Of a stretch of DNA of 64,000 bases, positions 36,087 through 48,171 are shown one piece after another; within the stretch, counting starts at the first letter, position 1; every line of letters starts with the position of its first letter. A model generated the notes under the pieces. The model searched no databases. It was not told where the DNA came from and saw only the letters and a program-made list of their open reading frames with translations. The stretch comes from Vitellaria paradoxa (Eukaryota; Streptophyta; Magnoliopsida; Ericales; Sapotaceae): the NCBI GenBank assembly GCA_019916065.1, contig CM034242.1, positions 43,653,010 through 43,717,009 of the forward strand. Reading direction: 5' to 3'. Made by a program: the position numbers and the translations under genes.

Positions 36087-36122
<36 letters not shown>

Positions 36123-36124
<2 letters not shown>

Positions 36125-36260
36125 GCCTAATGGTGGCAGTTGGCAGGCCATTGAAGCAGCGCCACTCCGACGGCTTTGGGATGAAAGGAGACTGAGTTTT
36201 GAATCTCCTTCCAAGCCTGTTAACAGTTACACCAAACAGCCTTCCTTGATGGCTGGTTGA
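36123..36260 (+). pseudogene. Unit-A copy of the small gene, start codon lost
   Basis: Reads in one open frame (PNGGSWQAIEAAPLRRLWDE...PVNSYTKQPSLMAG, stop at 36258-36260), clearly the paralogue of 47887-48105. The ATGTCT that starts the unit-B gene is missing; the GA microsatellite runs directly into AGG CCT AAT, and no in-frame ATG lies upstream before a stop. An in-frame deletion of about 84 nt removes the segment from YDKKLDT to PPPV. Leftover pseudogene, or a very short product with another start. Confidence 0.75.
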
Positions 36261-36489
36261 TTATAGCATAAGGCTGAGTTAGAGAAGGAAAAAAAGTTTA
36301 TTTTTCCCCGGACCGGGGTTGTTTAACTTTCTTGCCCATGTATTTGAATTCTGCAACTAAGGTCTTTTTCATTTTTTTTTTTCTAGAATTAAGTTTCTTT
36401 CTTTTTTTTTTGTGAGGATTTATATTTCTATGCCTTTTTTGATGATAGGTTAGAATTATATTAATTATAAGTCTAAATATATAAAAATA

Positions 36490-36664
36490 AGTTATCTAGG
36501 GTTAACCCGAGTGGCTTGTGGGTTTGTTCTTCGCAGAAATCATACGTGTTCGATTCCTAACTTTAGCGAAATGTGCGTGAGAGGCAACGTACATTCCTCC
36601 GGTCTACCCATCAGTTACATGAATCGTTGAGAGTTACAGTAAATCGGTGTAAATTCTAGGTTAC

Positions 36665-36718
<54 letters not shown>
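36490..36718 (+). mobile_element. tRNA-derived SINE candidate ending in (AT)25
   Basis: GTTAACCCGAGTGGCTTGTG near the start fits a tRNA A box (CGAGTGG) and CGTGTTCGATTCCTAAC at about 36547-36563 fits a B box. It ends AGGTTACCAAA, as does the 22622-22800 element, then about 25 AT dinucleotides (36668-36718). Not seen in unit B. Confidence 0.6.
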
Positions 36719-36721
<3 letters not shown>

Positions 36722-37306
36722 ATTAAATTATTAATTAATCAAAAATAGATTTTATTTGACCAGTTATTTTTTTAACAAATATTTAAAAAATTTTAGTAAT
36801 CCCAAAATTCTATTTTTAACAAATAATAAAAACAAAACTTACCAAAAAAAAAAAAATAATAAAAACAAAAGTTAGTAATCCCAAAATTCTAGAGCTTTGT
36901 GCTCTGAGTTCTTTAACTGATGCATTTTAAGCGCTTTTAAACTTCAAATCCATCGAGATAATGCAAGGAAAGTTTGCATCCATGATAAAAGAATTCTACC
37001 ACCAACAAAACATGATATGGGGCTGTTAAACAAATCAAATAAGCCAAGCTTGATTCATGTTTGACTTGCTAAAAATTTATTCAATTACAGCTCATTATAA
37101 AATTAAGTCAATATTAAACAAAATTTATAATTCATCTAGTTATTTAATTCAATTAAAACTTATTTCGAAAACTAAACAAATCAAGATGGAACAAATTTTC
37201 AAATTTGATAAGTTTTTCAAATCAATCTTGAATAACTTTCTACTCGTTCAGTTTCATTCGTTTATAGCTCTACACGAAATACTTTCTTATTTTATACAAC
37301 CTAACC

Positions 37307-37337
<31 letters not shown>

Positions 37338-38061
37338 TGTAATTATATTGTACTTTGAAATTTGAACCCAAAAAAGCATTACTCTCCTAGTTTTCAAGTC
37401 AATTCAACCCCCTTATAATTTGAATTAAAGTAAAAACATAATAAAATCTATTCAATGTAATTGAATTTGTATTTCAAGAGTCAAAAATTAGTTAGAAAAA
37501 AAAAATTGATAGACAAATATATATATCTACCCCTTTTTATATTAAAGTAAAAAAAAAATTCATTTTATATAAACAGACAAATTTGGATATATCTTTTTCA
37601 ATAATACCTTTTACACAATCACCTACAAGCGTGTATGGTACATGAGCCATAAATCTTGTTAAATTCCGTCACTTTTAGTCCAAATTACAAAGGAGATCAT
37701 GTGTTAACATTTAAATCAAACGGGATCATACGTTTTTTTGGCCAAAATTTAAGGTGATGAAGTGTAATTTTCCTAAACAAAAAACAAAAAAATTGAGCAG
37801 CGTACGAGCAAAAAAAAGGCCAAGTATACTTTGGACTAGCTCACAATTAATATGTACGAAATAGTTTGAGCACAAACGCAAAGACACTGGTACAGAACAT
37901 CAAACAAGATAAGCACTCAAGAAACTTACGCCACAGCCAATATTAAGGTTCAGGTTTCGCTAGGCACTACTACTCCTTGGTTCCATCTCTCCTCATATAT
38001 AAAGCTTGCTGATTCCTTTTATTGTATATATCACACATTTCACTTCCCATGAAAAACCATC

Positions 38062-38439
38062 TTAAGCAACAGAAACTTCGATAGTATCTGCAGGAGGCTT
38101 TGCTTCGGGCTCAGCAGCAGGTGCTTCAGCAGGCTTTGCTTCGACATTATCTGCAGCGGGCCTTGCTTCAGGCTCAGCCGGTGCTTCGGCAGGCTTTGCT
38201 TCGGGCTCGACCGGTGCTTCAGCTTCCCAGAAGGAAGTTTTCTTCCCAGTCTTGGAAACCGTCTGGAAAACGTCTTCGGCCGGAACATTTCCTTTCACGG
38301 TCACTTTCTGCTCCTTCAAATCTATGTCAAACGATTCCACACCTAAAAATGTGGTTCAACTGGTCAATATCAACAATACAAGCAACAACGGCTTCCAGCT
38401 GATGATGAAAATAGATATCATGAAAGGGAGCAGAAATTA

Positions 38440-38478
<39 letters not shown>

Positions 38479-40430
38479 AACACACCACCACCACTGCAAA
38501 ACAAAACAAAAATAAAATTGACAGTTCTTAATATTCTACATCAAAGCAATTTTCAAATTATGACCTTTCTCTTTCACTTATGTTTAAGGAATGGAAATAT
38601 TTGTCCTCAACCCAAACCAATGCCTAAATTTTTTCAGTTAGTTTAACCAAAGGATTTCCTATATAACATATACTGTAGCTGCATTTATCATATTGCTAAA
38701 GGCAATACATATATATAACAGCATTGTGCAACAACAAGTCAGGACATATTGGCGTGGTTTCTATGTAATTTATTGACTGAGTTATGTGAATGATGGTAAT
38801 CAAATTAAAATTAATTGAAAGCAAACAGACCTTCCATTTTGGCTAAAGCTCGCTTCACAGCACCAGCACAGCCTTCACATGACATGCGAACCTTGAGGAC
38901 AACTGTCTGCACTCAAAACAAACAGTTTTCAGATTTTCAATATAAGAAGAATTAATAAATTAGTAGATGACCTAAACATAACATTCAAACATGACTGGAC
39001 TTCGAAGCAGGGCACAATATAATCATTCCTATCAACACACACAGTAATGAAAATGAGAAAGCAGCTTCATTTGCAGCTAATATAAAAGGAATTATCAAGT
39101 AAATACAGAAATAATAACCAATGAAGTGTAACTCTCAAGGAATTTGATTCCAAATAAATAGGGTTTTTTCAAGGCCATACCCATAAACTTAGACACGTGA
39201 TATTGGGTTTCATTTGGATAAATGTGGATTTTAAATGAACGAATTTGGGACGACACTTACAAGGAAGGTGATCGCTATAGGTAAATTGAGAACAAATTTG
39301 TTCCCATTTTTTGTACAACTTGGACTACTAATGTTAGGTATCTCAAATAACCCTTTTTTCTTTTTTTTTCTTTTTTTTTTTTTTTTTTTTGGGATAACTT
39401 ATGGGTATTTGGGATACCTTGTGAGCATTTCGACTAATTTCTAAAGTCTTGAAATTAATGACCGAGTAAGCTTTCAATAGTCCGGAGGAGATTACTTCGA
39501 ATAATTACTTTTATGTGATTATTTCAAATTCATCATTATATATCATGTTTACTCCATCAATATTAGATCCCTTCATTTCAAATGCATAAATACAAACGCA
39601 ACTTGAATTCAAGACGTAAACTTCCATCCCTCATGTAAAAGACCTTTTCAAACCAAAACATCTCCACCAGAAATACAACCTTTGGGTGCCATGTAGAAGA
39701 CATCCACGGATACAAAAATCATTTTACCTAGTCAATTTTGGAGCAAAAGATGGACACATAGGACTCCAAACTATCAAATAAACCATTAATAGGTTTATGC
39801 TATTATTATAAATATATAAAAAAATCAAAGTTCACTATTTCTTCTAACCTTGAATAAGCAAACAAACTGAATTTAATTACTGAAAGAGCTGCAAATAACT
39901 TGGATATCTATAAAAGGGGGGGGGGGGGGGGGTAAATTTCACTTTATCCCCTTAAGCTTTACTTGAAATCCCACTTCAAGACTAAAATTTTATTTTATTA
40001 GCAACGAAAGAGCATGCTTTTCTTCATTAGTTGCTATGTCCCTTTTTATAACATTTTTACCCCTTAAATTTATGCCAATTGGACAGCCAACAATTAAATG
40101 ACTATGAAATTTTCGCCCTTGCACTTGAACTGTTAGCATAATTTTTAGGGTTCCAGGGGCTGAAGTGTAAAAAGTACTTCAGTAGCTAATGTGTAAGAAA
40201 TCAACGGTTTTGATATGGTCTTGATTTTTTTCAAATGATTTAATAACCCTAATTTAACATGATTTTCTCCAAATGATTTATTGATCATTCAATGGTTCAA
40301 ATGATTTAATGGTCCTGATCTCTCAATGATTTGTTGGTACGTATCAAGCCGTTGATCTTTTGTTCATCAGCCGCTGAAGTGGAGGGATTTCAGGTAAAGA
40401 TAATGGGGAAAAAGTGAAATTTGCATTCGG

Positions 40431-40472
<42 letters not shown>

Positions 40473-40914
40473 AACGTGGGCTCAATCCAACAATGTTCTC
40501 AAACTTCTAACAAGCAACTAGAGGCTAAGATTCAGTTCAACCAGGTTCAAATGAATATAAATCTTCAAACAACACAACCCCAATGGTTCCAGAATTACAC
40601 GGACAACCCACATGCTGAATAGCACCCGCATTTGTGATTATAGCAGAACAATCAAACTAGTAGAAAACCCAAATTTCCTGTCCCAAAATGGGACTATTTT
40701 TTTCCATTTCTAAACACGCAATTGAGTTTCAGCATTGACAAAACATAGCTAGATGCATTTCCTAGAAATTAAGTCAGGACATAAACCACAAATCTAAAAC
40801 CAATTGGACCGTAATATATACATATAAACATAAAAATACATACCATTATTGGAATGAAAAATTCAGAGAATTTATGCCTATCAGAGAGAGAAAGAAGTCA
40901 ATTACCTGAGACAT
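38062..40914 (-). CDS. CCH: Copper chaperone, CCH/ATX1-type HMA protein with C-terminal extension
   Basis: Exons are 40914-40906 (MSQ), 38906-38831 and 38342-38062, with GT-AG introns; the product is 121 residues. Residues 4-70 or so form one heavy-metal-associated domain: [20 protein letters not shown] carries the MxCxxC site that binds Cu(I), followed by [20 protein letters not shown] and [17 protein letters not shown]. The last 45 or so residues are a Pro/Ala/Glu-rich tail of imperfect [16 protein letters not shown] repeats, the plant-specific extension that separates CCH from ATX1 of yeast. By family knowledge it is a cytosolic chaperone passing copper to HMA-type P1B ATPases and may act in copper remobilisation. 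The start is set by the 3-codon first exon, which fits MSQTVVLKV of CCH. A TATA box lies at 41021-41028. It is the intact partner of 26824-30020. Confidence 0.9.
38441..38477. repeat. (GA)n microsatellite in HMA intron 2
   Basis: Uninterrupted GA repeat between exons 2 and 3 of the unit-B HMA gene. Shorter in unit A (27061-27073). Confidence 0.9.
39370..39540 (-). mobile_element. SINE-like element shared by both units (unit B copy)
   Basis: A long T run (39370-39390) followed by GGGATAACTTATGGG, GCATTTCGACTAATTTC and CTTGAAATTAATGACCG, collinear with 28455-28600. The T run is the reverse of an A tail. Confidence 0.5.
39912..39932. repeat. A4-G17 junction at the edge of a MITE
   Basis: Seventeen G after AAAA. 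Unit A has only AAGGGG at this place, so the G run expanded in unit B, or is an assembly artefact. Confidence 0.9.
39924..40425. mobile_element. MITE with AAATTTCACTTT ends (unit B copy)
   Basis: GGTAAATTTCACTTTATCC at the left and GGGGAAAAAGTGAAATTTGC at the right. Longer than the unit A copy because of a nested segment at about 40150-40380 with repeated AAATGATTTAATGGTCCTGAT-like motifs, related to 44640-44855. Confidence 0.65.
40431..40470. repeat. A40 homopolymer
   Basis: Forty A where unit A has a short AACAACAA. Inside intron 1 of the HMA gene. Confidence 0.95.
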
Positions 40915-41020
40915 TGTGATGGACTTTTTGAATAAGAAGAAGAACAACAAGAAGAAGAAGGAAGAGAAATAGAGAGAAGAAAGCTCTGCGTTGATGCTCG
41001 AGGGAAGACCATGGTTTGGG

Positions 41021-41028
41021 TTTTATAC
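41021..41028 (-). promoter_or_regulatory. TATA box of the CCH-type gene
   Basis: TATAAAAC on the minus strand, about 107 bp upstream of the ATG, conserved with the unit-A gene. The leader is GAA/CTT-rich. Confidence 0.6.
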
Positions 41029-42029
41029 GGAAGGAGAAGGAGGACAAAGTGAAAATTTTGTGGGAATAAATTCGACGCTAAGTACACTTTACGCAGCATT
41101 TTTATTTTATTTTATTTTATTATTATTATTATTATTTTTTTACGAGAAACATACTATTCCGGTCTAAAAGTGAGCACGCGGCACTTTTTTATTTTGAATT
41201 AAAATTTAAATTAGTATAATTTATTAAATTTAAAAAATATTATTAAAAATTATAAACAAATTTGCGAGCCTCTCTGACAAATAAAAAAAATATTCTATCT
41301 GAATATAAAAATAAATAATAACATACTTTTATTTATTTATTTTTGTAAAAAATATTTTTTTTCGACTTATGAGCCATAAATTTAGCTAAATTTAGTAAAT
41401 TTTACCAATTTTATAATTTAACGAGTTATGTATTAATTTCTAAATTAGAAGAGATCATATATTTTTTTTAATCAAATTTTAAGTGGCTAAAAGATAGGTT
41501 TAGTTTGTTAAAAATTATTGAAAATTTTTGAAAATCTCTAAAATCTATAAAAATTATTTACTTTTTTATCTCAGTACACGAATTATGAACTCACAAATTA
41601 TCTCATTTTATCTCTTTTTTGTCAATACAAACACATTTAAAATATAATAAACTTCTAAATTCAATATTCTATTCTAATAGAGAAAGAAAGGAATCTTTCC
41701 CTTTTCTAATTAGCTGCTTAAAATTTTTGGATCATACGAATAACGCTTAACCCATTAATTTTTCTTCTCAACTTCGCCAAATATTACTTAATTTCTATTA
41801 ACTTCTTCTTTCAAAATTCTCGGTTTAACTTTATATCCCATAATTAATTTATATAAAAAGTGAAAATAATTTTTTTCCTTCTTATTTGATTGTTGAATTT
41901 AAAAAACTAAAAAAATCATAAATTAAATTTAACACAATTTCTTTTCATTTTTCTTCCTTTTACTCCTCCCTTCTTTTTTAGTTTTATTTATTTATTTACT
42001 TACTATTATTATTATTATTATTTCTCTAA

Positions 42030-42760
42030 TATAAATACCTTGTCCTCAGCACGAGACGAATCTAAGTTTGAAATCAACCATAATGCAAAAGTAATAATAA
42101 ATTAAAAAAAGTAAAGAAAAAACGAGGCATCAAGCAAAGTTGCAGTGGGGGACACCTAACTTTGATTCTGTATCACACTAGCTGCCTATGCCTATGTATA
42201 CCGAAAAGGAGAGGCTAACATGTATATGTACACCATTTTAATTAAAAAAATTTTAATTATTAAATTTTAATCTAACGCTGATTTAGATACATTTATACTG
42301 TTTTAATTAAAAATATATATATATACACTTAAACAGTTAAATTTTAATTTAACAATTGAATTGACATAAAGCTAGTATAATATTATTACATTAATTTTCT
42401 AAATCTATATATACCTCACTGAGCTGACATAATATTATTATGTCAGCCCTTCAAACTCATATATATAGCTGATAAGGATATATACCTTCTCTTTACCCCA
42501 AGTTGAATCTAAGTTTGAAATCAAGCATAATAATAAAAATAACAATAAATTAAAAAGGAAAATAAAAGAAAAGAGATATCAAGTAAAGTTATAAGTGGGG
42601 GGACACACAATTTGGTTCTGCCTGCCACATTAGATGCCCGTTGCATGCAGTAGAAGGAAAGAAAAGAAAAGGAAAGAAAAAGAAAAAACTCTCGATGAGT
42701 CTATCTTGAGTAGTTTGTAATACAAGTGTACTACAATTTTGCTGCAGTGGGAGGCAGTAC
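42030..42760. repeat. Local duplication inside unit B
   Basis: AATCTAAGTTTGAAATCAA occurs at about 42059 and 42508, each followed about 60-70 bp later by a CAAGCAAAGTTG / CAAGTAAAGTTA tract with GGGGGACAC and a CACACTAG / CACATTAG segment. Unit A has a single counterpart at about 31045-31170. So a stretch of roughly 450 bp was duplicated once more in unit B. Confidence 0.6.
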
Positions 42761-42970
42761 ATCGATGGTGATCGTTCTTTTCTTCTGAAAGTTATTATTT
42801 ATTTATTTTTTTAATCATATGTTACCCGGAATATTTTTTTTATTACATATGTTATCCCGAATGTTGTGGCTATTACGCATATATATATATATATATATAT
42901 TGCTGATATTAGGTTGAGCTATACCTGAGACCACTTTTGCCTCAAGCTCATCACTTTGAATAATTACTTT

Positions 42971-43792
42971 GGGATATGTTTGGTATAAGGTAAAAGAATT
43001 AGAATTAAAAGATTATAACAGTTACCCCATTAACAGTTAATGAGATAACAAGATTACGATACTTATGTTCGGATTAAGAGCATAAATATTATCCGATAAT
43101 AATTATACTATATTTAAAATGTTAAAAATTTTAAAAAAATAAAAGTTAATTGTATTTGAAATTATGGTAAATTGTACAAAGGTAAAAGTTAATATTCAAT
43201 CTTAGTAAAATATTATAATAAAATAAATGGTCATAGTAATTTTTATTTTTAATAATAATTAATTTTAATAAAATATATATTATTAAATATAATTTTAAAT
43301 AAAAATATTAACAATAAAAAATAATTTTATCATAGACTAATATACTTTAATAGTAATTAATTTTGATAAGGAATTATTGTTTGCTAAAAACTATTTTTAT
43401 TTTGATAAATTAATTTAATAATAAATCATTGTTGATTAAATATTATTTTACTAATATAATTAATTAATTTTAGTTTAATAAAATAAATTATTATTTAATA
43501 ATATTTATTATAATTATTTAAGGCGAATATTGTCTAAATTTTTGTAGGAGTGTAAATAAATATTTTACAAGAATAATAAAAAAATGTTTCTTTACACTCT
43601 TGTGAAAAAATTTTTTTATTATCTCCGTTACCCACCTCCCCCAAAGTAAAAATTCACCCTCATATAGAGATAATTGCTAACGTGAATAATTATTACCTTT
43701 GTCATCCAAACCGATGTAATGAATGATAAAAATTATCCTAATAAAATTTACCCTCCGTTACCCCTAAAACAAATATATCCTCAACCTTTCTT
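42971..43792. mobile_element. ~820-bp AT-rich MITE, private to unit B
   Basis: Left end GGGATATGTTTGGTATAAGG and right end CCTAAAACAAATATATCCTC are inverted (about 14 of 20 match). The interior is almost pure A/T with TTACCTCC-type blocks near both ends (AGTTACCCCATTA and CCTCCGTTACCCC). No counterpart in unit A. Confidence 0.6.
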
Positions 43793-46192
43793 GATTTCAA
43801 GTTAAATTTTTTTAACAAATTACTTTTTATAATACATAAATATTAAAAAGTATAGAGAGTTATATAAACATCATTATGAACTACGAATCAATTAATCAAA
43901 ATATCCACATATCAAATGTTTTAACTTATAAGCAATTTGATTTCTTGTATATATATATTATGAGTAAAAAATTAATTAATCCGTATTAGATATCGTTAAA
44001 GATATGTTTCACCTTTTAGCTATAATAAATTATAGCGAATGAAATTTATTAAAAAAAGAATAAAGGAGGAGATGTTAAAATAATTTTCCAAACGTCAGGG
44101 ATCTTATTTAATTTGGCAAAAATTCTCAAGAAAGATAAGTTTAATTTACTCAAAAAATAAAATTATAATTTGAAAGCATACTTAAAATAATAACAATAAC
44201 AATACTAATAATAATAATAAATAAATAAATAAGTAAATTATGAATGGTATATTTATCCTCAATAAATTTTTTATGAAGATAATTTATTTCAAAATCAAAG
44301 AAATCATAGTTTTGAGAAACATTTTTAATCTATATATAATTTTTTTATATTTGAATTTTGCATAATTTTGTCGGTCTAATTAGATTTTACACACGATGTG
44401 CACATGCCTAAAAACTCAAGCAGACCCATTTTCAACGGAAAAAAAAAAATAAAACAATAACAAAGTTTTGTTAAATGACCAGTGTACCCTCGAGCGAGTT
44501 GTTCTCTATAAAATGATCGGCTAAATTTAATTATTTCTTTTTCTAAGAAGCCAAAAAAAAAAAAAAATAGTTATCTCTTCGGAATCCATTATTGCAATTT
44601 GGGTTATATTGCATACATTTTGATTGTTGGGGATTACAGATCTGAAATGTAAGACACTCGCAGTTCAACTATCAAAATGTGAAAGATTAATGGTCTTAAT
44701 TTTTTTTTAAATAATTTAATGATTCTGATTTAACTTAATTTTTTCTAAATAATTTAATGAGTATTTAATAATTCAATAATTATCTAATGACCTAATGATT
44801 TAATGATCCTGATATAGTAATTAATCTTCACTTCAACCACCCCTAACCCACTGTTAGGTGGCTTATTGTTGCCCTTCTAGATGGACCAGTAATAGTACCA
44901 ATTGAAATCACAATAGGTTGATCAACTACTCTTAATAAAATATGTTTGCATATAAAATATTTTTCAATCAAATTTTTGAGTATTGCATTGATCAACTTGA
45001 TATGCATATGGTTGAAAAGTTTTTTTAAGTTTTGCCTTAAAAAGCATGCATATAATTGAGTTCTATAAGAAAAATTATCATGGCATGGTTTAATTACCAA
45101 AAAAAAAAAATTATCATGGTTTTTATAAAATATAACTCTTTCTCTATAAAGACTCCGTTTGCAATGACAAAAAATTCTAAAAAATGATGAAAAAATTAAA
45201 AAATTTTAAAAATTATTTACTTTTTATCTCACTACACGAATTACGAATCCAAAACTTATCTCACTTTATCTCATTTTATCTCATTTTGTCACTCCAAATA
45301 TACTCAAAATCATATATTTATCCGAAGTATTAATTAACTTTTATGTTTAATTTGAATTATTTATTTATTTTGATTCTTTTTAGGCATAAATAACATGTGT
45401 CAAATGAAAAGAGAATTAAGATATGATTATTCAAGTAGCAGGATAATAGTTATATAAGAAATGGCTGAGCGATTACTAAAAGTTATAACATCATTTTGTA
45501 TATAAATATATGGAGAATATGTCACAAACAAACACACATAACACTCTAACACTAGCGCTATTATCTTCTTCTTCCATATTTTCTTTTTCTTTTTTTTAAT
45601 AGTAATTCTTAATTTATATTTTTATTTTTCCTATCACTTGTAAATATTTGTTACTTATTTGGTTTTCATTCTAAAAAATTAATGAATTCTACTTGTTTTA
45701 CTTCAATTTGTGTTTGATCTAAATTTACTCATTAAAGATTAATAGGCTTTTTTTCATTTCTCTTCCCTTAAATATTAGCAAATTTTATAAATTCTACTTT
45801 AATTGGTGTTTGATTTCAAAGACTAACGAATTTGATTTATTTTACTTCACTTAATTTATATTGTTCAATATGTATCTAAAGAAATTCTAAAATATGATAT
45901 TCAAACCACATACACAATCACAATACTTGTATTAAACTATACTAAGGGCCATATTTTGTCTTAAGAAGTGAAAGAGTCTTCCCTTCTCATTTTTAAACTA
46001 ATATTTACCCAAACATGATCATCAAATTATTGTAAGTAAGTACACGTCTTAATCTTTCAACATGTGTGCATAGTTTGTCCTATCAACTATATATATAGAG
46101 AGTCTAGAGGAAAAAAAGATTTTCTCTAAGCATCTCCATAGAGCATTATAAATTAAAATCTCATCTTTTTTAAAAAGATGTTTAAAATATTA

Positions 46193-46343
46193 TGACCCCG
46201 TTTAATTTATTAAAACTTACTAAAATTTATCAACTTTTACGAATTTTTTTAATTTTTTTTCAATCAAATTTTGTCACATATCACTTTTATATTACTTTGT
46301 TGTACTTTTTTTTATATTTTTTTGCTATCCAAACACGACCTAT
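46193..46343 (-). mobile_element. ~150-bp MITE at the same site as the unit-A Tourist copy
   Basis: CCCCGTTTAATTTATTAAAA at the left and CTATCCAAACACGACC at the right, with internal TTTTGTCACATATCACTTTT. Flanks align with those of 32371-32870 in unit A (GATG..TTAA.AT.TTA left, TA.ATATGA right). Confidence 0.6.
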
Positions 46344-47843
46344 ATATGAGATGAAGGGGAGGAATTGTCTGAAATTAGTGAGTAAATATGCAAACGAATA
46401 GTGTTTTAAAGAAAATGATTTTATTTTTATTTTTACTCTTCCTATTTTACAAGGAAATATTGCGTTATCCATAAGAATAATTTATATATGGAAAATCCTA
46501 GGCATCAGATGCATATAAGCGAGTTTTGGAGCCATTTGGTATATATATAACTTGTTTATATATGCTTTAAATCCGTGAATTGGTACTCAATTCGTTCATC
46601 TAATGTCGAAGTGGTGCAATGAAGTCAAAATTTGTTCTCACTGCTTTTCGAGGTACTCTTTGGAATAATTCAAAAAATGGTTAGCTGCAGCGTCAAAGAT
46701 TAGGTTCCTCCAAAGGAAGATGACAACGTAAATTTGACGTTTCCCTGAGTTTATATTTGAATTACTTTAAGATTTTACATAGTTTTTAGTAATTAAAGCT
46801 CTATAATTTTTTATTAATTATAATTTTATTTTCAATGTTTTTTTTTTCTTACAACAGAACAAATAATAGTAAAAATGCTGGAAAAACAAAGTTACGAGTG
46901 GATATATTATAACGAATAAAAAAATTAAACTCTTAATCATTAAAAAAAATCTTAAAATAATATTTTGAGTAAAATTTAGCAGGATAAAGTAAAATTAATT
47001 TACCTTAATTAAATATTGCTAAAATTATATATATATATATTAGTGGAAGCCATCGTTGTAAAAGTTGAAGCCATCCCCACTTGGAGGTTCATAAATTTCC
47101 CTATTGGATGTGTCTGCGTCCAAATTTGAAAGAACACCCACCCAACATGCAAAGATTCCTTCTGGAAAAAGAATGGGTGCCTAAGCAATGAGAATTTGAT
47201 TCTAATACTTGATGGAGAATATATATATATATATATATAGAAGATAAAGGATAATTATATATACTTTATATAGAAGATAAGGATAATCATATTTACTTTT
47301 TTGAATATTTGATTTGAAAATATATGATTTATTTCTATTTTAAGAGTCAATACATATTTTTTACATGATCTGAATTAAATTATAAAATTGATTGAATCTG
47401 TGCCTCACAAATTAAAATTAGTTGAGAGAAAAAAACTATTCATGAAAATTGATAGGTGAAAGTCTAAACTTTATTTTATTTTTAAAAATATTCAATTTTG
47501 ATCCTCTATTTTTTAAATCATTTTTTTGAACGATCGCATATGCATATATATATTTATATGACAAGTGTGACATAAAGTTATTTAAATTTAATATTTATTT
47601 TTGATAATTTTATACTTTAATTCAAATAATAAAAGAATTATGGATTGATTTTTAAATTAAAAAGAGACGTTACGTGTTTTTGGTTAAACAAGTGGTAACA
47701 CTAGAAGATATTTCATTCAAGATTGGCGCCTAAGTATTCTTTTCCTCCATATATATATATACACGTCTTTAGCGGTGTATATACGATCTGATAAATCTCA
47801 TACACACTTCAGTGCAATATTAAGGGAGATATATATATATGTG

Positions 47844-47859
<16 letters not shown>

Positions 47860-47886
<27 letters not shown>
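47860..47886. repeat. (GA)n microsatellite in the leader of the small gene
   Basis: About 13 GA units immediately before the ATG, preceded by TATATATA. In unit A the same repeat abuts the coding frame, and the ATGTCT is gone. Confidence 0.9.
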
Positions 47887-47889
<3 letters not shown>

Positions 47890-48105
47890 TCTAGGCCTAA
47901 TGGTGGCAGTTGGCAAGCCAATGAAGCAGCGCCACTCCGACGGTTTTGGAATGAGAGGAAGCTGAGTTATGACAAGAAGTTGGATACAATTGAAGAAGAG
48001 AAGGAGGATGGCCATAGTCATAGCTGCTGCAGTGACAAGCCACCACCTGTGTTTGAATCTTCTTCCAATTCTGTTAATAGTTACACCAAACAGCTTTTCC
48101 AATGA
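47887..48105 (+). CDS. Small protein of unknown function (72 aa)
   Basis: ATG at 47887 right after a GA microsatellite; stop at 48103-48105. The protein begins MSRPNGGSWQANEAAPLRRF, continues WNERKLSYDKKLDTIEEEKE, has a His/Cys stretch DGHSHSCCSDKPPP and ends NSVNSYTKQLFQ. It is hydrophilic, with no signal peptide or membrane segment. I do not recognise the family. Its reality is supported by the paralogue at 36123-36260, where the reading frame is kept through an in-frame deletion while surrounding non-coding DNA shows many indels. It could be one exon of a longer gene. The GA-rich leader is typical of plant 5'UTRs. Confidence 0.6.
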
Positions 48106-48141
48106 GGGCTGGGTGATTATAGCTTAAGAGGCATTTACCAA

Positions 48142-48171
48142 TTTTTTTTTTTTTTTGGGGGGGGGGGGGGG
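48142..48171. repeat. T15-G15 homopolymer junction
   Basis: Fifteen T directly followed by fifteen G, about 37 bp after the stop of the small gene. The unit-A counterpart reads TTTATTTTTCCCCGGACCGGGG instead. Confidence 0.9.

Larger units (their letters stand above)
30121..36112. other. Gene-free part of unit A
   Basis: AT-rich DNA collinear with 41030-47860 of unit B, interrupted by private insertions listed separately (32371, 33789, 34480, 34709). A small MITE relative (TGTTTGATTTACC...GTCACATATCA) lies at about 30458-30603. (TA)n runs occur at 31007-31025, 33072-33094 and 34601-34624. No gene was recognised. Confidence 0.6.
25641..36918. repeat. Tandem segmental duplication, unit A (~11.3 kb)
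   Basis: Starts at AAACTTCAAATCCATC (also at 36939) and ends at CCCAAAATTCTAGAGCTTTG (36891-36910; also at about 50090-50110). Collinear matches with unit B include the HMA gene, its introns and promoter; 31300/45640; 32040/45850; 33130/46570; 33620/47055; and the small gene at 36123/47893. The gaps are mainly private transposon insertions. The orientation is head to tail. Confidence 0.88.
41030..47886. other. Gene-free part of unit B
   Basis: AT-rich and collinear with unit A outside the insertions given separately. Small GTTTGT-ended repeats lie at 41482-41640 and 45149-45305. No coding region was recognised. TA runs occur at 42881-42900, 47033-47040 and 47221-47240. Confidence 0.6.

Noticed and set aside
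36490..36660. A tRNA gene because of the GTTCGATTCC B box
   Set aside because: The sequence does not fold into a full cloverleaf of about 73 nt and continues into a long unrelated body; a SINE fits better.
38100..38402. 100-residue plus-strand ORF
   Set aside because: Antisense of the repetitive Pro/Ala/Glu tail of the copper chaperone; periodic only because the tail is repetitive.
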